This document shows positions 49,901-60,901 of a stretch of DNA of 64,000 bases, one piece after another. The stretch lies in contig OZ038526.1 of the NCBI GenBank assembly GCA_964036665.1, forward strand, positions 20,522,001 to 20,586,000, written 5' to 3'. Each line of letters begins with the position of its first letter. Position 1 is the stretch's first letter. A program made the position numbers and the translations under genes. Source of the stretch: Gordius sp. MW1 (Eukaryota > Nematomorpha > Gordioida > Gordea > Gordiidae). The notes below the pieces were generated by a model, which ran no database searches, was not told the DNA's origin, and was given only the letters and a program-made list of their open reading frames with translations.

Positions 49901-52900
49901 ATTAAGACAAGCCCTTAGTTTTACAACTAGGCATCTACATGACAATTAGAGACCTGCACGGGTGGTTGAGAATTTTAAAATGCTTTCGGGTCGTATTCCG
50001 GATGAAAAAGTGACTTCGCATTTCTCTAATGACCATCAAGTTGGATCATTAAAAGTTCATTTTTCTAAAAAAGTATTTGGAAAATTTGTAAAAGGATGTA
50101 TGTCAAGCTATGACAAAATTATTTTTTCGATCAATCACGTTTTTGAATCTTATAAATAAGGCTGTTGTCTCAAGTTTTATTAAAGTCTTTTGCCGCGGCC
50201 ATTCTAAAATCATCCGTTCAATTTTAAGATCCTCACCCTCCGAGACGCAAGGTCGTGACCCTCAGGGAAAGGGACCCCCCCGGCGTGAGGGCGGAGCCAT
50301 GTCTTCGCACGACGACGTCTCCTCCGTCGGTTCCATCGAACCAGCCCCCGCTTCACCCCTAAGCAATCGTGGGCGGGGCCGTGCTCCCCTCCAAGCCTCC
50401 GATTCTCACCCCTGCGGCACGGTCACGCCCGAATGGCACGACCCCTGGGCTCGGAAATCGAATAGGCGAGAAGTCACGTGAGTACTCGTTCGTTTTATAG
50501 CCTTAACCAATTCTTCAACCAATAATCATAATACTAAATCTCTTTTATTTGAATACAAGTCAAAAGGGCCATTCCATAGCGATTCGTCAAAAAAAGACGA
50601 TTTTCCACCGACCATCTCAGATTAGGATAATTTTTGGCGAGGGTGTAGACCATTTATTAGAGTAATTTCTGAAAGTTTTAGCCATTTTAAGCCATACTTT
50701 TTAAGTTACGGACGTTTAAAGGGCTACAACCACGTTCAGGAGCGTTATATGGATTTAACTATCTTTGTAATAATTTTAAAAGTAATTGCGTTATTCACTC
50801 AAATTTTGGTGCATTTTGTTCTTAAAAAAGGCTCTATCTAAATAATTTAACTAAAAACCTCAAACATTTGCGGTTAATTTTTTGTGGTCAAGTTAGTGAA
50901 AAATTTTAAAAACATATTTACCCTTTGAAATCACCAATTTCATAATGTGCACTCCTTTATGACCCATTATCATATTTCAATCATAAAAAGTTTGGGAGCG
51001 ACTACGAGATGGTTTAAAATTCGAAAAATGACATTTCCACAAAAAATTTTTATAGATGGCGGTAGAATCTATTATCACAAGAACATATTATGATGTTTGT
51101 TTTTTATCAAATTGCAAATTTATAAAGAATATATGGTAAATAAATAATAATGGAATAAAAATCAACTTAAATTGTGAACTTTTATTTACGCAATGGGCAA
51201 GTAATCGAGTTTGAAAATAAATTTTATTAAAATTAAAAATGGTCACAACTAGCAAGCAAAATTTTTTAAAACAACTTTCATTTTGCATAAATTTTTTATA
51301 TTTAGCATGGATTATCAGTAAAAAAATAAAAATATATGAGCAGTTTCGCCATCATATTAGTATTTGAGCCATTCCATGTGGCATCGTCAAAAAAAAAAGA
51401 CGATTTTCGACCGACCATCTCAGATATGGATAATTTTTGGTGAGGATGTAGACCTCATGTATTAGAGTAATTTCGGAAAATTTTAGCCATTTTGGGCCAA
51501 TAATTTTTAAGTTATGGACGTTTAAAGGGCCAAACTCGGGACCGTTTTAAAGATTTTACTATTTTTGATAGTAATGGCGCTATTCAATCAAATTTTGGTG
51601 CATTTTGTTTCTAAAGAAATTCTCTATCGAAATAATTTAACAAAAAACCCCAAACTTTTGCGGTTAATTTTTTGTGGTCATGTCGATTATATAAAATCAG
51701 CAATTTTACAATGTGCACTTTTGACCCATCATCATATTTCAATCATAAAAAGTTTGGGACCGGCTACGAGATGGTCAAAAATTCGAAAAATTACATTTTC
51801 ACCAAAAATATTTATAACGGTATAATCAATTACCACAAGAAATATTATGATGTTTGTTTTTCATCAAATGTGAAATTTATTAAAATACATGGTAAATAAA
51901 TAATATTGGAATAAAAATAAACATAAATTTTGAACTTCTATCTGCGCGATGGGCAAGTAATTGAGTTTGAAAATTAATTTAATTTTAATTAAATTAAAAA
52001 ATGGTCACAACTAGCAAGCAATAATTTTTTAAATACCTTTCATCCCGCAATTTTTTTTTTATAAATTTAGGGTGGATTATCAATACAAAAATAATGAGCA
52101 ATTTTGCCATCATGTTAGTATTTATTTTTTTTCCAACCTCACATTTATTTTAGCCTACCTCTATATCATTTAACTTAAAATTCAAGATCTAATTTTTAAA
52201 CTCGGATAATTGCCCATTCCGCAGAAAAAAAAGATTAAAATTTAAGTTTATTTTTATTCCAATATTATTTATATACCATATATTCTTTATAAATTTGCAA
52301 TTTGATAATAAACAAACATTATAACATGTCATTGTGATAATTGATTAACCGCCATCTATAAACATTTTTAGGGGAAATGTAATTTTTGACCATTTCGTAG
52401 CCGCTCCCAAACTTATCATGATTGAAATATGATAATGGGTCACAAAGAAGTGGACATTGTGAAATTTGTAAGGGTAAATATGTTTTTAACTAATTTGACC
52501 ACAAAAAATTGACCGCAAAAGTTTGAGGTGTTAGGGAAAAAATTTCGATAGAGAAGTTTTTTAGGAACAAAATGTACCAAAATTGAGTGAATAACGCAAT
52601 TACTTTCAAAAATATGACAAAAAATAGTGAAATCCATGAAGCGCTCCCGAACGTGATTTTGGCCCTTAAAACCTCCATAACTTAAAAAATATTGACCCAA
52701 AATGGCCAAAATTTTTAGAAATTACTCTAATAAATGAGGCCTACGCCCTCATAAAAATTATCTTGATCTGAAATGGTCGGTCGAAAACGTTTTGATTTGT
52801 CATTGGATGGCCCAAAAATTAAATTAGATGAAGATCTAAGTTTATCATTTAAGTTAAATGCTTCTTAAATTTTGATCATTTTTAAGTGTGGTCAAATTAC

Positions 52901-55900
52901 TTATATCACAAGTTAGAGGAAAAAAGCCTTAACTAATTTTTGACTGATAATCAATCATCTAAGTTGCTCAATTAACTTAAATGCTTTTTGATTTTTGATC
53001 ATTTTTAAATGGAGTCAAATGACTTGTATCATGAGCATTAGTTATATCGAATACACTCGAAGGACTCCATCTAAATCTGCTCACCATTTACCGGGTCATT
53101 TTTAGGTTAATTAATACGTAGAGCCAAATGGAAAAAGGTATATTTTTCAATTTATACCTACGTGGACGTAACCAGGATTGGATTTAGAGGGGGGCAATAA
53201 TGATTTAGGGACGGGCAAAATCTATTATACCCAAGATTATATGGAAATTTTCAAGAATTTTTCGATTTAGACCTGGCTCCTATGCATACGTACGTGGCTA
53301 TCCCTAGTCATAATGCGGTGTAAGGTAATTGTCGTATATGTGAATACGTATATTTGTATATCATGTGCTACAGATTGTATTATTGCTATATTTATATATT
53401 TTAATATTGTAAGCCAAATCCGAGTTGGTAATTACCATATGTTTTTATTTTGAACTTATAATTATCCTTTGTTTAGTAGTTTCCACACCCCGGCCCTAGT
53501 TATTACTTCTTCTAATCTAAGGATTTAGGTAAACAAGATTAAAATTCGTTTCGATTCGTAATAAGAACAATTATTAAGGTGAAAATTTCTTTGCAAACTA
53601 AATATTAATAATATTTTGGGCTATAGATGGTCATTGTCGTTTTCAGGGAGGATATTGTAAATTCGTATTTTGTGACAATAAATTTGATTTGTCTCTGTCC
53701 ACTAGATTAAAATATTTAATTTCTTTTTCACTTTTTATGTCCAATAACCTTGGTTTAATTGAGGCTTGAGTTCTTCTTTCACTATCGCCATTTATTAGAA
53801 ATCAATCATATCTAATCTAAGGATAATCATTTTAAGTAAAGATAAAGATAGTATAATGATATATTGTAGATTAGGAGAAGTAATAACTAGGGCCGGGGTG
53901 TGGAAACTACTAAACAAAGGATAATTTTAAGTTCAAATTAAAAACATATGGTAATTATTAACTCGGATTTGGCGTACAATATTAAAATATATAATTATAG
54001 CAATAATACAATCTGTAGCACATGATATACAAATATACGTATTCACATATACGACAGTAATAGAGGTTTTAAGACCTAGCGTTAAAAAATCAGTAACCTT
54101 AATTCGTCATTTTAAGTGACTCTTTCCCTACCTTTAAAAGCGTTGTACAGTTAGTTAAAGACGGGCATGTGATTTTAATTACAGTAGCGGCGGTAGGCAC
54201 GGAGAAGATAGCCAGGGCAGGAAAGACGTGGGGTCGGAACGAGGTATTGGAGTGGCTCCTAACCTCGGAATAGCCGATCAAATGATTCCAGATTTCGGAA
54301 CGAGAATCGTCCGTTCCGGATCATCTCGTTCCAGCTCTTCCAGGTACTTTAGGATTGGCATTTGAGTAAGGGTGTTAAGTCCACCATCTTAGGGGGACGC
54401 TCCTACTAACAAACTAGACGCGCTATCTATTTTGTCGAATGTTAATATTTATTTCCAAAAAATTGTATAAACTTAATATCACCTAACGGAAGATCTTGTC
54501 AAAGAAAAGTACTTGAGTTCGGTGAAAATTTCGTGAAATTTACAAAAATTATATTGTAGGTAGTTTAAATTCTGTAATATATCGACACATTAACATATAG
54601 TTGTATCTCACATGAAACCTCTCCCTGAGTTGCCTAGTAAGTTCGATGCAAAAAGGGCTGGGTTTTGGTTAATCGACCTCTAGGCTTGGTCTAAATTTGA
54701 AAAACAGACCAGAGTCGACCATTAGTCTTAGTTGAACCTGGTTTTAGTCGACCTCTACGCTTGGTCAAAATTTGAAAAACAGTCTAGAGTCGATCGTTAG
54801 TCTTAGTTGGATTGTCGACCACACAAAACCATGGTCTTTTTACAACACTTATAGTTTTATCTTGAATTTTGCCCGATATTTCGCAGGTCTAGAAGTTCTT
54901 CATCTTCAAGTTCCTCCAGCTCTAGGTCGGGAGCGAGGTTCGAACCCACCATCGTGTCCAAACCTTCCGAGGCGGCAGTCCGGAGCATCGTCCTCCCCTC
55001 GACCGTCGCCGGGAAACGCCCGCGCCCCGACGCTCTGCCCCTGGGGGTCGAAGTGAGCAGCGGCGAAGAAGCTGCCCTGCTAGCCGAAGAATTTAGCGCT
55101 CCAAGCGTCAAAAAACGCTCTCACCCAGCAGCGCTCAAGTTCGAGCGCACCAGTAGTTTCTCGAGGTATGTATGGGGACTCATTTTGAATCCCCTTATCT
55201 CTTAATACGCAATTTAAATTTGAATCTCCATTCTTTATGTGTGTTTTGTCCACGCGATTTACACACGTGGTGGAATCAGGGATTTTAGTTTAGTTACCAT
55301 ATCATGTGAGTATGCATGAGTAAGCGTCAATTAAAGGAGATTAATATTTTGTTTTATGAGCAAAAACACAAAAAACAAATCGAAAATGTGGTTAAACTCG
55401 TATCAAGAAGACGCGTCTATGTTTTAACAAGCATTCGCTTTTTTAATCTAGATTTAAAATCGCGTATCATTAAGACACACCCTAAAATTGTCGACTCCAT
55501 CGTAGTTATGATTGAAGATTTTTGCGAATTTGATATATGTATTTATAACTATTTCATTACGGAAGGCTCGTTCTTTATCGGTTATTAGCTCCGACAGTCG
55601 TGGGGGTTTGTTTTTAATTAATTTCTTCCATCTTGATCGAGACAGTGCTATGTTTTGATCAATCTCTTTTGTTTTCAAACTTTGTCTACACTTGCCCTTG
55701 TCACGTGACATGAGGTCGTCCTCTTCCTCTCTTCCCCCCCCCGGTACCTCCATGTCTCCACTACTTTTCAAGACTTACTTCATTCGTCTCCCTTCTCTTA
55801 GTATACATGCCAATAGTTCATAAAAGCTATATGTTATGGCTTTTGTTTGGTCGACTAAACAAAACAGGCCAAAGGTTCGTCCAAAAAATTTTTGGTCTGT

Positions 55901-58900
55901 TTATGCGACTAAGAAAAGTAGCCTAAAGAAGCCTTTGGTCTGTTTATGTTTAGTGGACCAAAACCAAAGGGATATCAAACACATCTCAGCCCATTTTACA
56001 ACACTAGTTATAAAAATACAAAAAATATCACCTTTTTAGTCTTTAATATCCTTAAAATCTGCATGGGCTTTAATTTATATCTCCCCTATTTTCAGTATAT
56101 CCTCCTTTTCGAGCCCGGAAGAGGGCGTAGAATCCATAAGCGACGTAGCCTCTTGTCCAGCCTCTCCGTCGGTTCCCGTCTCTAAGACAACAACGGCAAC
56201 CAACGATCTAAAAGGTAGTTTGATCCCTTTTAATTTCGTAAAATTGCCCCAAAATAGATTATTGCTTTTAAAGGCTAACTCACTCGTTAAATATCATCAT
56301 TAAAAATGTGTGAGGTTGAGTCCTTAATAGTAACTATTCGTTAGAGAGCTCTTACTAGTGTGGTTAAAATGGCGGGTTTTTGTTTGGTCGACCGTTGGTT
56401 TTGGTCGACTATACCTAAACAGAGACCAAAGGTTTTTTGGGCTGTTTTCTAAAGTCGCATAAACGGACCAACGTTTTTTGGTCAAACCTTCGGTCTGTTT
56501 ATGTTTAGTCTACCAAACAATGCCCAGCCGTCTTTACAACACCATCTCATACGCTAACTTAAATAATATCGGAGTTCATTATTTTCCTGTTCGCACGACC
56601 AAATAGTTAATATAATTCGTTCTCTGAATTTGAAACTAGCTTTGGAGAATATAAATAATTTATCAGCTTTTTCGCTATTAAATTTCCCTCTCGGGGTCCG
56701 TAGCTAGAGCAACTGCTGTGGCGATGGAGCAAAAAAATGGGAGGTCAAACTCGGCGATGGGTGCACGTGGGAGATCTGAGATCCCGCCACTCGCTCAGCA
56801 GATTAAAATGAAACTCGTGAACAAACCTAAGGTAGCAACTGCGTGCTTGTATAGTATGAATTATATCTCCTCTTGTCTAAATCAACTTCCACATTCACCA
56901 AAATGACCAAGGTTTTCTATGCTTTTCATGCAAATTTGTTCCCTTAGGACTTTAAAGTTTGCGTTGTAAAAACGACTCTGTTTTGTTTAGTCGACTAATA
57001 ATTAAACTAAAGATTTTTTGGTCTGTTTTTCTTAGCGACCACTAGGCTTAGTCGAAATTTGGAAAACAGACCAGTCGACCGTTAATCTTAGTTAAATCAA
57101 AGGTCAACCGTTTTTTAAGCTTTTGATTTGTTATGTTTGGAGTGTTGGGAAATCCTAATTTTTGGTTTTAGATCATTTTATTATGAGAAACCTCGATTAT
57201 GTATCGCCCCGAGAACGGGTGGCATTTGAAAACGGTAGGGCATTTTTGTCAATCATCTATCCTTGCAAATCTCTGGGCAAATATAGTGTTTTTGGATCAT
57301 ACTAAAAAAGGCTATGATATATATTGTTAACACAAGACATGAACAACAAATCCTTGCACACATTTTTGCCAAATATACAAAAAACAACTACATTCAAAAT
57401 ATCAGTATTTACATTTCAAAACATCATTACTCATACATTCAAACATCATCCTTCATACACTTAAACATTATCTAATTTATATTTCATTACCTAATATCTT
57501 TTATTTTATACTATTAAATTTCACAATATATATTAATACTTCAAACAAAATAAACCTATATATATGTATAACATTTTATTTTGAGAGAAATATTATACTC
57601 TTTACCATTACAGAACGTTCAACTGACGGAAAATTTGAACAAAGAAGCCTTTTCTCCCTTGTCTTCAGACGGTTCCGATATTGGGGATTCAAATTGCGAT
57701 CATAAAGTAAGAAATCTCAAATATTTATAATTTAACATTGAGACGAGATTATTTTAAATTTCGGGTACATATCATCAAAATCTTCTGCTTTTTCCAATCG
57801 CGCCGCGCTTTAGCCATAACCGTCCCTTTTATTATCTTCTGCTTTTCTCACTCTCTCTTTCTCTATTTTATCTCGTTTGGTTGTAGGATTTTGCAATTTT
57901 TGGCTTCTTGATAGGGAATAAATCAGAGTTTTAAACTCATGGGCCGACTCTAAAAATTGATAGAAAGCTATTAAATTATGGGAAAAAACGATTCATTTGT
58001 AATCAAAGTTTCATAGGGGAAATACCTTACTTTCTCCTGAATTCAAATTTGAGACAATGTATCCATTGGAACATGAAAATTAATTCAGGCTTGCCCATAT
58101 AATATAAAGATCAAAAACACCTTAGTCAAAGCATGGAAAGGGACCATCATATTCCTTATTTATTTTTTTTACCCAAGATTAGGTTGATAAGGAAATTATT
58201 CTTCGGATGTTTTTATGACCCGCTCTTCAATTCTAGCATCTTCATAGCAATTGTTTGATCAAACTGATTCTTATAAATTACTACTCGCCGACCTAAAGTT
58301 TTAAATCTATTCATCTACCAAACGTAAATAATGTAAAATTTTACAAATTATTTTGTTTAGGTTACTGGCTCCCTTAACGATTGCTTAGCTCAATCCTTGG
58401 CCCGAAAGCCCGTGGCTTCCCAAAGATACGACAAGCTTAGTACCGTCTATCCCCTGCCTACCCCAACTTCGGTGCAGCGACAGGCATCTATCGAAAAAGG
58501 TTTAAACCAACGTTTCGTCTAAAATCACTGGTCAACAAATAATGGACTTGTGAAATCAACCGGCAAACTGTTTGCAGATTCTGGTAGAGTTTTTCACAGT
58601 GAACACAAATTTGTTTTTAGTTTTTTCCCTATACGTCAATATTTTTAGATATTCGCTGTCAAAGTTGCCAAGAACGCGATTTTAGCGTTTTTCAAACATC
58701 AATAAGTTGCAAATTAGTTGGTAAAAATTTTATTTAATAGATTTAATTCGTAGATATATCTGAGAGGAATGTATTCACAATTTTTTTTATCCTAGCACTT
58801 TTACTTTTTAAATTATATACAAAATTAATTATCCCTATCTTTTACAATGACAAATTACATCAGACTTTAGGGCGCCCTCCCTTCTCTTCAACACTAGGAA

Positions 58901-60002
58901 TTAAGTGCGGTTGTTGTGTTGGTAATAGTAGTAGTAGAGTAGATAAACAACAACACAAACAACAACACGCACTTAATTCCTAGTGTTGAAGAGAAGGGAG
59001 GGCGCCCTAAAATCTGGTGTAATTTGTCAATGTAAAAGATAGGGATAGTTAATTTTGTATATAATTTAAAAAGTAAAAGTGCTAGGATAAAAAAAATTGT
59101 GAATACATTCCTCTCCCATATATCTACGAATAAAATCTATGAAATAAAATTTTTGGCAACTTTGACAGCGAATATCTAAAAAACTTGACGTATAGGGAAA
59201 AAACTAATAACATATTTGTGTTCAAAGTAAAAAACTCTACCAGAATCTGCAAACAGTTTGCCGGTTGATTTTTATTGTTGATCGTGAATTTAGAAGATAT
59301 TTTACCGCGTTTCTTCTAAGATTTCTTTGGGATATTAATTTAGCAAGTTGTCGATTGGGGCGTTTTAATTTTTTAATATAATTTTCGGTTACCCTTATCT
59401 ATAATAGTCTACGGAATAAATTTTATCCCTAATACCAAAGAAATTGTACATTACGTATTCTTTGTAGAAGTTTTAGGTGTCTGTGTAAAGCTCCAAATAA
59501 AATATTTCCATTCACTAATAAATTTAGAATATAGAGGCGAAGCAAAAAAATTGCATAGCAATAAAATAAAAGGTCTGTAGATTAATCATTGGTTCATTTG
59601 TTTTTACAATTATAGTATTAAAAAGTCGATTAAAGATGGTATGGAAACATACCTTCAAAAACGTTTTAAACATTTTTTGTCTCTAAAACCTCATTTATCT
59701 TAAAATCTGAAGGATCATTAGAAGAAACTGAAGACATATTTATCGTTCAGAACATAATTTTCTACCAAAATTAGTTGTCAGTTTACGGGATAGAAACAAA
59801 GTCGATGCTATTTGCTGGGCTATGTTATTTTTAACACTATTTATCAGCTTTATTAATTTTATATTTCATGTTAGTTGCCGATTCAAAGGTTCCGATATCA
59901 TCAAATGCTGCTGGCAATTCTAGCGCATCTTCTAGGAGAGAGCAATTGCTCAAGCAACTCAGAGCCGTAGAAGAAGCCATTGCTCGAAAAAGGACTAAAT
60001 AA
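43961..60002 (+). CDS. ZC3H18: ZC3H18 ortholog, CCCH zinc-finger RNA-processing adaptor, 15 exons, about 915 residues
   Basis: Exons: 43961-44002, 44045-44167, 44343-44556, 44913-45127, 47474-47865, 48162-48513, 49239-49354, 50229-50477, 54185-54343, 54887-55165, 56096-56214, 56704-56831, 57614-57706, 58361-58499, 59875-60002. Phases agree throughout and the sum is 2748 nt. Seen: an acidic N-terminus (DEGE, LEEGELEEDG), a CCCH finger at residues 96-114 (CKFFSRGNCSWGSNCRFLH), ESAWERGLRQAKE at about 231-243, a Tyr/Pro/His-rich region (329-446), a Ser/Arg tract (about 610-634), LAQQIKMKLVNK, and the C-terminal SSRREQLLKQLRAVEEAIAR at 892-911. Finger, SAWERGL block and tail match human ZC3H18 as I remember it (about 950 residues). 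Family role: a nuclear bridge from cap-binding complex/ARS2 to NEXT-exosome decay and export. Exons 1-2 and the 42-nt first intron are the weak part; Met 44283 is an alternative start. Confidence 0.92.
45258..45804. mobile_element. hAT-type element with CGGGCC/GGCCCG clusters
   Basis: The ends are TAGAGCCCTGCA...TGCAGGGCTCTA, and the 8-bp flanks ACAATAAC (45250-45257) and ACGATAAC (45805-45812) differ at one base. The left subterminal part has GCCTGGCCCCAGCC and GGCCCAAGCCC; the right has repeated GGGCCGGGCTCGGGCC and GGCCCGGCCCGAAGCCC. The middle is AT-rich and non-coding. It lies in intron 4 of ZC3H18. Confidence 0.82.
45827..46775. mobile_element. GGGCCATTCCAT terminal-inverted-repeat element
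   Basis: The left end GGGCCATTCCATGACAAATC and the right end inverse (CGACATGAAATGGCCC) bound about 950 bp. The inner part, including TTGCACCAAAATT-like and GATAATGGGTCA words, recurs at 50576-52813. A TAGTGTTG MITE fragment (46616-46685) is inserted near the right end. It has no transposase and the superfamily is undecided. It lies in intron 4 of ZC3H18. Confidence 0.7.
46616..46685. repeat. TAGTGTTGTAAAAAACGG MITE fragment, copy 4
   Basis: Only the left half of the MITE is present, from TAGTGTTG through GTCGATTAAACATAAACA. Confidence 0.7.
48623..48758. repeat. TAGTGTTGTAAAAACG MITE, copy 5
   Basis: The ends are TAGTGTTGTAAAAACG and CTTTTTACGACACTA. It lies in intron 6 of ZC3H18, 110 bp after the donor. 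Confidence 0.8.
49624..49914. mobile_element. MITE related to the Harbinger-like element
   Basis: 291 bp with ends GGGCTTGTCCTAATATCGGA and the inverse of GGGCTTGTCTTAATATCGGA. Inner words ACAGCAGATTTAC and AGGTATCAGCAAAGTTTA are shared with 31344-33282. Flanking TWA is not evident. It lies in intron 7 of ZC3H18. Confidence 0.78.
49946..50159 (+). other. hAT-type left end followed by a 65-residue open frame
   Basis: TAGAGACCTGCACGGG at about 49946 resembles the TAGAG-CCTGCA ends of the hAT elements at 45258 and 42995. A frame 49962-50159 (starts MVENFKMLSGRIPDE, ends HVFESYK) follows. No right end was found and the protein is not recognised. It lies in intron 7 of ZC3H18, just before exon 8. 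Confidence 0.3.
50576..52813. repeat. Three copies of the GGGCCATTCCAT element, third inverted
   Basis: Left-type ends are at 50576 (GGGCCATTCCATAGCGATTC) and 51366 (GAGCCATTCCATGTG). The right, inverted end is at about 52813 (CATTGGATGGCCC). Each copy of about 700-780 bp has GACGATTTTC, GACCATCTCAGAT, GACGTTTAAAGGGC, a CAAATTTTGGTGCATTTTGT-like word and ATGACCCATTATCATATTTC, in direct or inverse order. Copies two and three can pair over several hundred bases. They lie in intron 8 of ZC3H18 and have no transposase. Confidence 0.75.
53331..54055. repeat. Inverted-repeat element with about 190-bp arms
   Basis: The left arm 53331-53520 (GTCGTATATGTGAATACGTA at its start, CCGGCCCTAGTTATTACTTC near its inner end) is matched inverted at 53866-54055. 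The centre (53520-53866) is unique. It ends only 130 bp before exon 9 of ZC3H18. No coding sequence. Confidence 0.85.
54634..54850. repeat. TAGTGTTG MITE, copy 6, internally repeated
   Basis: TAGTCGACCTC, TTGGTC, GAAAAACAG and GTCGACC/GTCGATCG words occur twice in tandem, ending CTTTTTACAACACTTA. It lies 36 bp before exon 10 of ZC3H18. Confidence 0.65.
55316..55588 (+). other. Intact 90-codon open frame inside a ZC3H18 intron
   Basis: ATG at 55316 and TAG at 55586-55588 in intron 10. The product starts MSKRQLKEINILFYEQKHKK and is basic in its first half and acidic/aromatic in the second. I recognise no family and it is not in phase with the flanking exons. It may be a relic of an insertion or chance in AT-rich DNA. 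Confidence 0.25.
55829..56006. repeat. TAGTGTTG MITE, copy 7
   Basis: It holds the TTTGTTTGGTCGACTAAACA, GGTCTGTTTATG and CATTTTACAACACTA parts of the family, in intron 10 of ZC3H18. The left end is diverged. Confidence 0.7.
56356..56544. repeat. TAGTGTGG MITE, copy 8
   Basis: The ends are TAGTGTGGTTAAAATGGCGG and CAGCCGTCTTTACAACACCA. The flanks GCTCTTAC and TCTCATAC agree at six of eight positions, a possible eroded 8-bp target duplication. It lies in intron 11 of ZC3H18. Confidence 0.75.
56961..57115. repeat. TAGTGTTG MITE, copy 9, eroded
   Basis: It begins GCGTTGTAAAAACGACTCTG and keeps TTTTGGTCTGTTTTTCTTAG and the CGAAATTTGGAAAACAGACC word. The right end is worn. It lies in intron 12 of ZC3H18. 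The rest of that intron (57120-57613) shows nothing further. Confidence 0.65.
58554..59272. repeat. Large palindromic element in the last ZC3H18 intron
   Basis: The left arm starts AAATCAACCGGCAAACTGTT and the right arm ends in its inverse. The arms run about 340 bp each, converging on AAGTGCGGTTGTTGTGTTGG and its mate CAACAACACGCACTT around a loop of about 35 bp with TAGTAGTAGTAG. Arm identity is high. It lies 55 bp after the donor of intron 14. No coding sequence. Confidence 0.88.
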
Positions 60003-60661
60003 AATTTTACCGAAAGAAAAGACTCTCCCCCTGACCCTTTACTTACTTTTTCAGTTTATATATATCGGACACGACGCTTTTTATATTTACTACTACCCCC
60101 TTTTAATATTGCCTTTTCCCTTACGCCCCAAAGCTGATCTATTACTTTTACATCTCTTCACTATTTATAAGCAGCCTGTGTCTTATTTGCCCCTAATTTT
60201 ACCACGATATTATATACCTTATTCATACGTGAATGTCTCGATCTTAAGAAATTGTGTGATGAAATTACGTCATAAAAATGTGGAATTTGTTTGTTCCTGT
60301 TATGTGCTAACATTGCTTTGATTTCATTAGGTTCTCTGCTCTACCCCTTCCCCTCGCGAGCTGAATGGACGTTCTTCATTTCGTCGCGAATATAAATGAT
60401 ATCCAAATCGAGCACGGTTAAATTTAAAAAATAATTTGGTGTTCGGGTTTAAAAAATGAATTTTGCATGCATCAGGACAGGGGTTGGGTTTGTATTCAGG
60501 ATTTGGTGTTAATTTAAGAATATAGTAGAGAATAAGTAAACCCTTCTAGTAGTGTATATGTGCAATTTTTTTTGTCAAATCCTACTATATAATAATATTT
60601 GATGTTTGTTACAAATTACTTTTAACGTGCCTATGTGTGTTAGATGAGAGTCTTTTGCACT

Positions 60662-60735
60662 TAGTGTTGTAAAATGGGCTGGATTTTGTTTGGTCGACCT
60701 TTGGGTTTAGTCGACTAAAAATAAACAGACCAAAC
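60662..60735. repeat. TAGTGTTG MITE fragment, copy 10
   Basis: Left half only, TAGTGTTGTAAAATGGGCTG through AAATAAACAGACCAAAC. It lies downstream of the ZC3H18 stop; 60003-60660 otherwise holds AT-rich sequence with AATAAA at the stop codon itself and no clear further signal. Confidence 0.7.
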
Positions 60736-60901
60736 ATGTGCGTGGCCAGCATTAGAATTAAAATGGGGAAATAATGATTAAGGGAGGGACAAAATGATCA
60801 CTTTTTACTTGTAGCCATAATTTTAATGAGTTTTAACAAATTTTTGGATTTTGAGGTGGCAGCCGCCCATCCCTGTCCCCCCCCCTCTTGGCTATAGCCA
60901 T

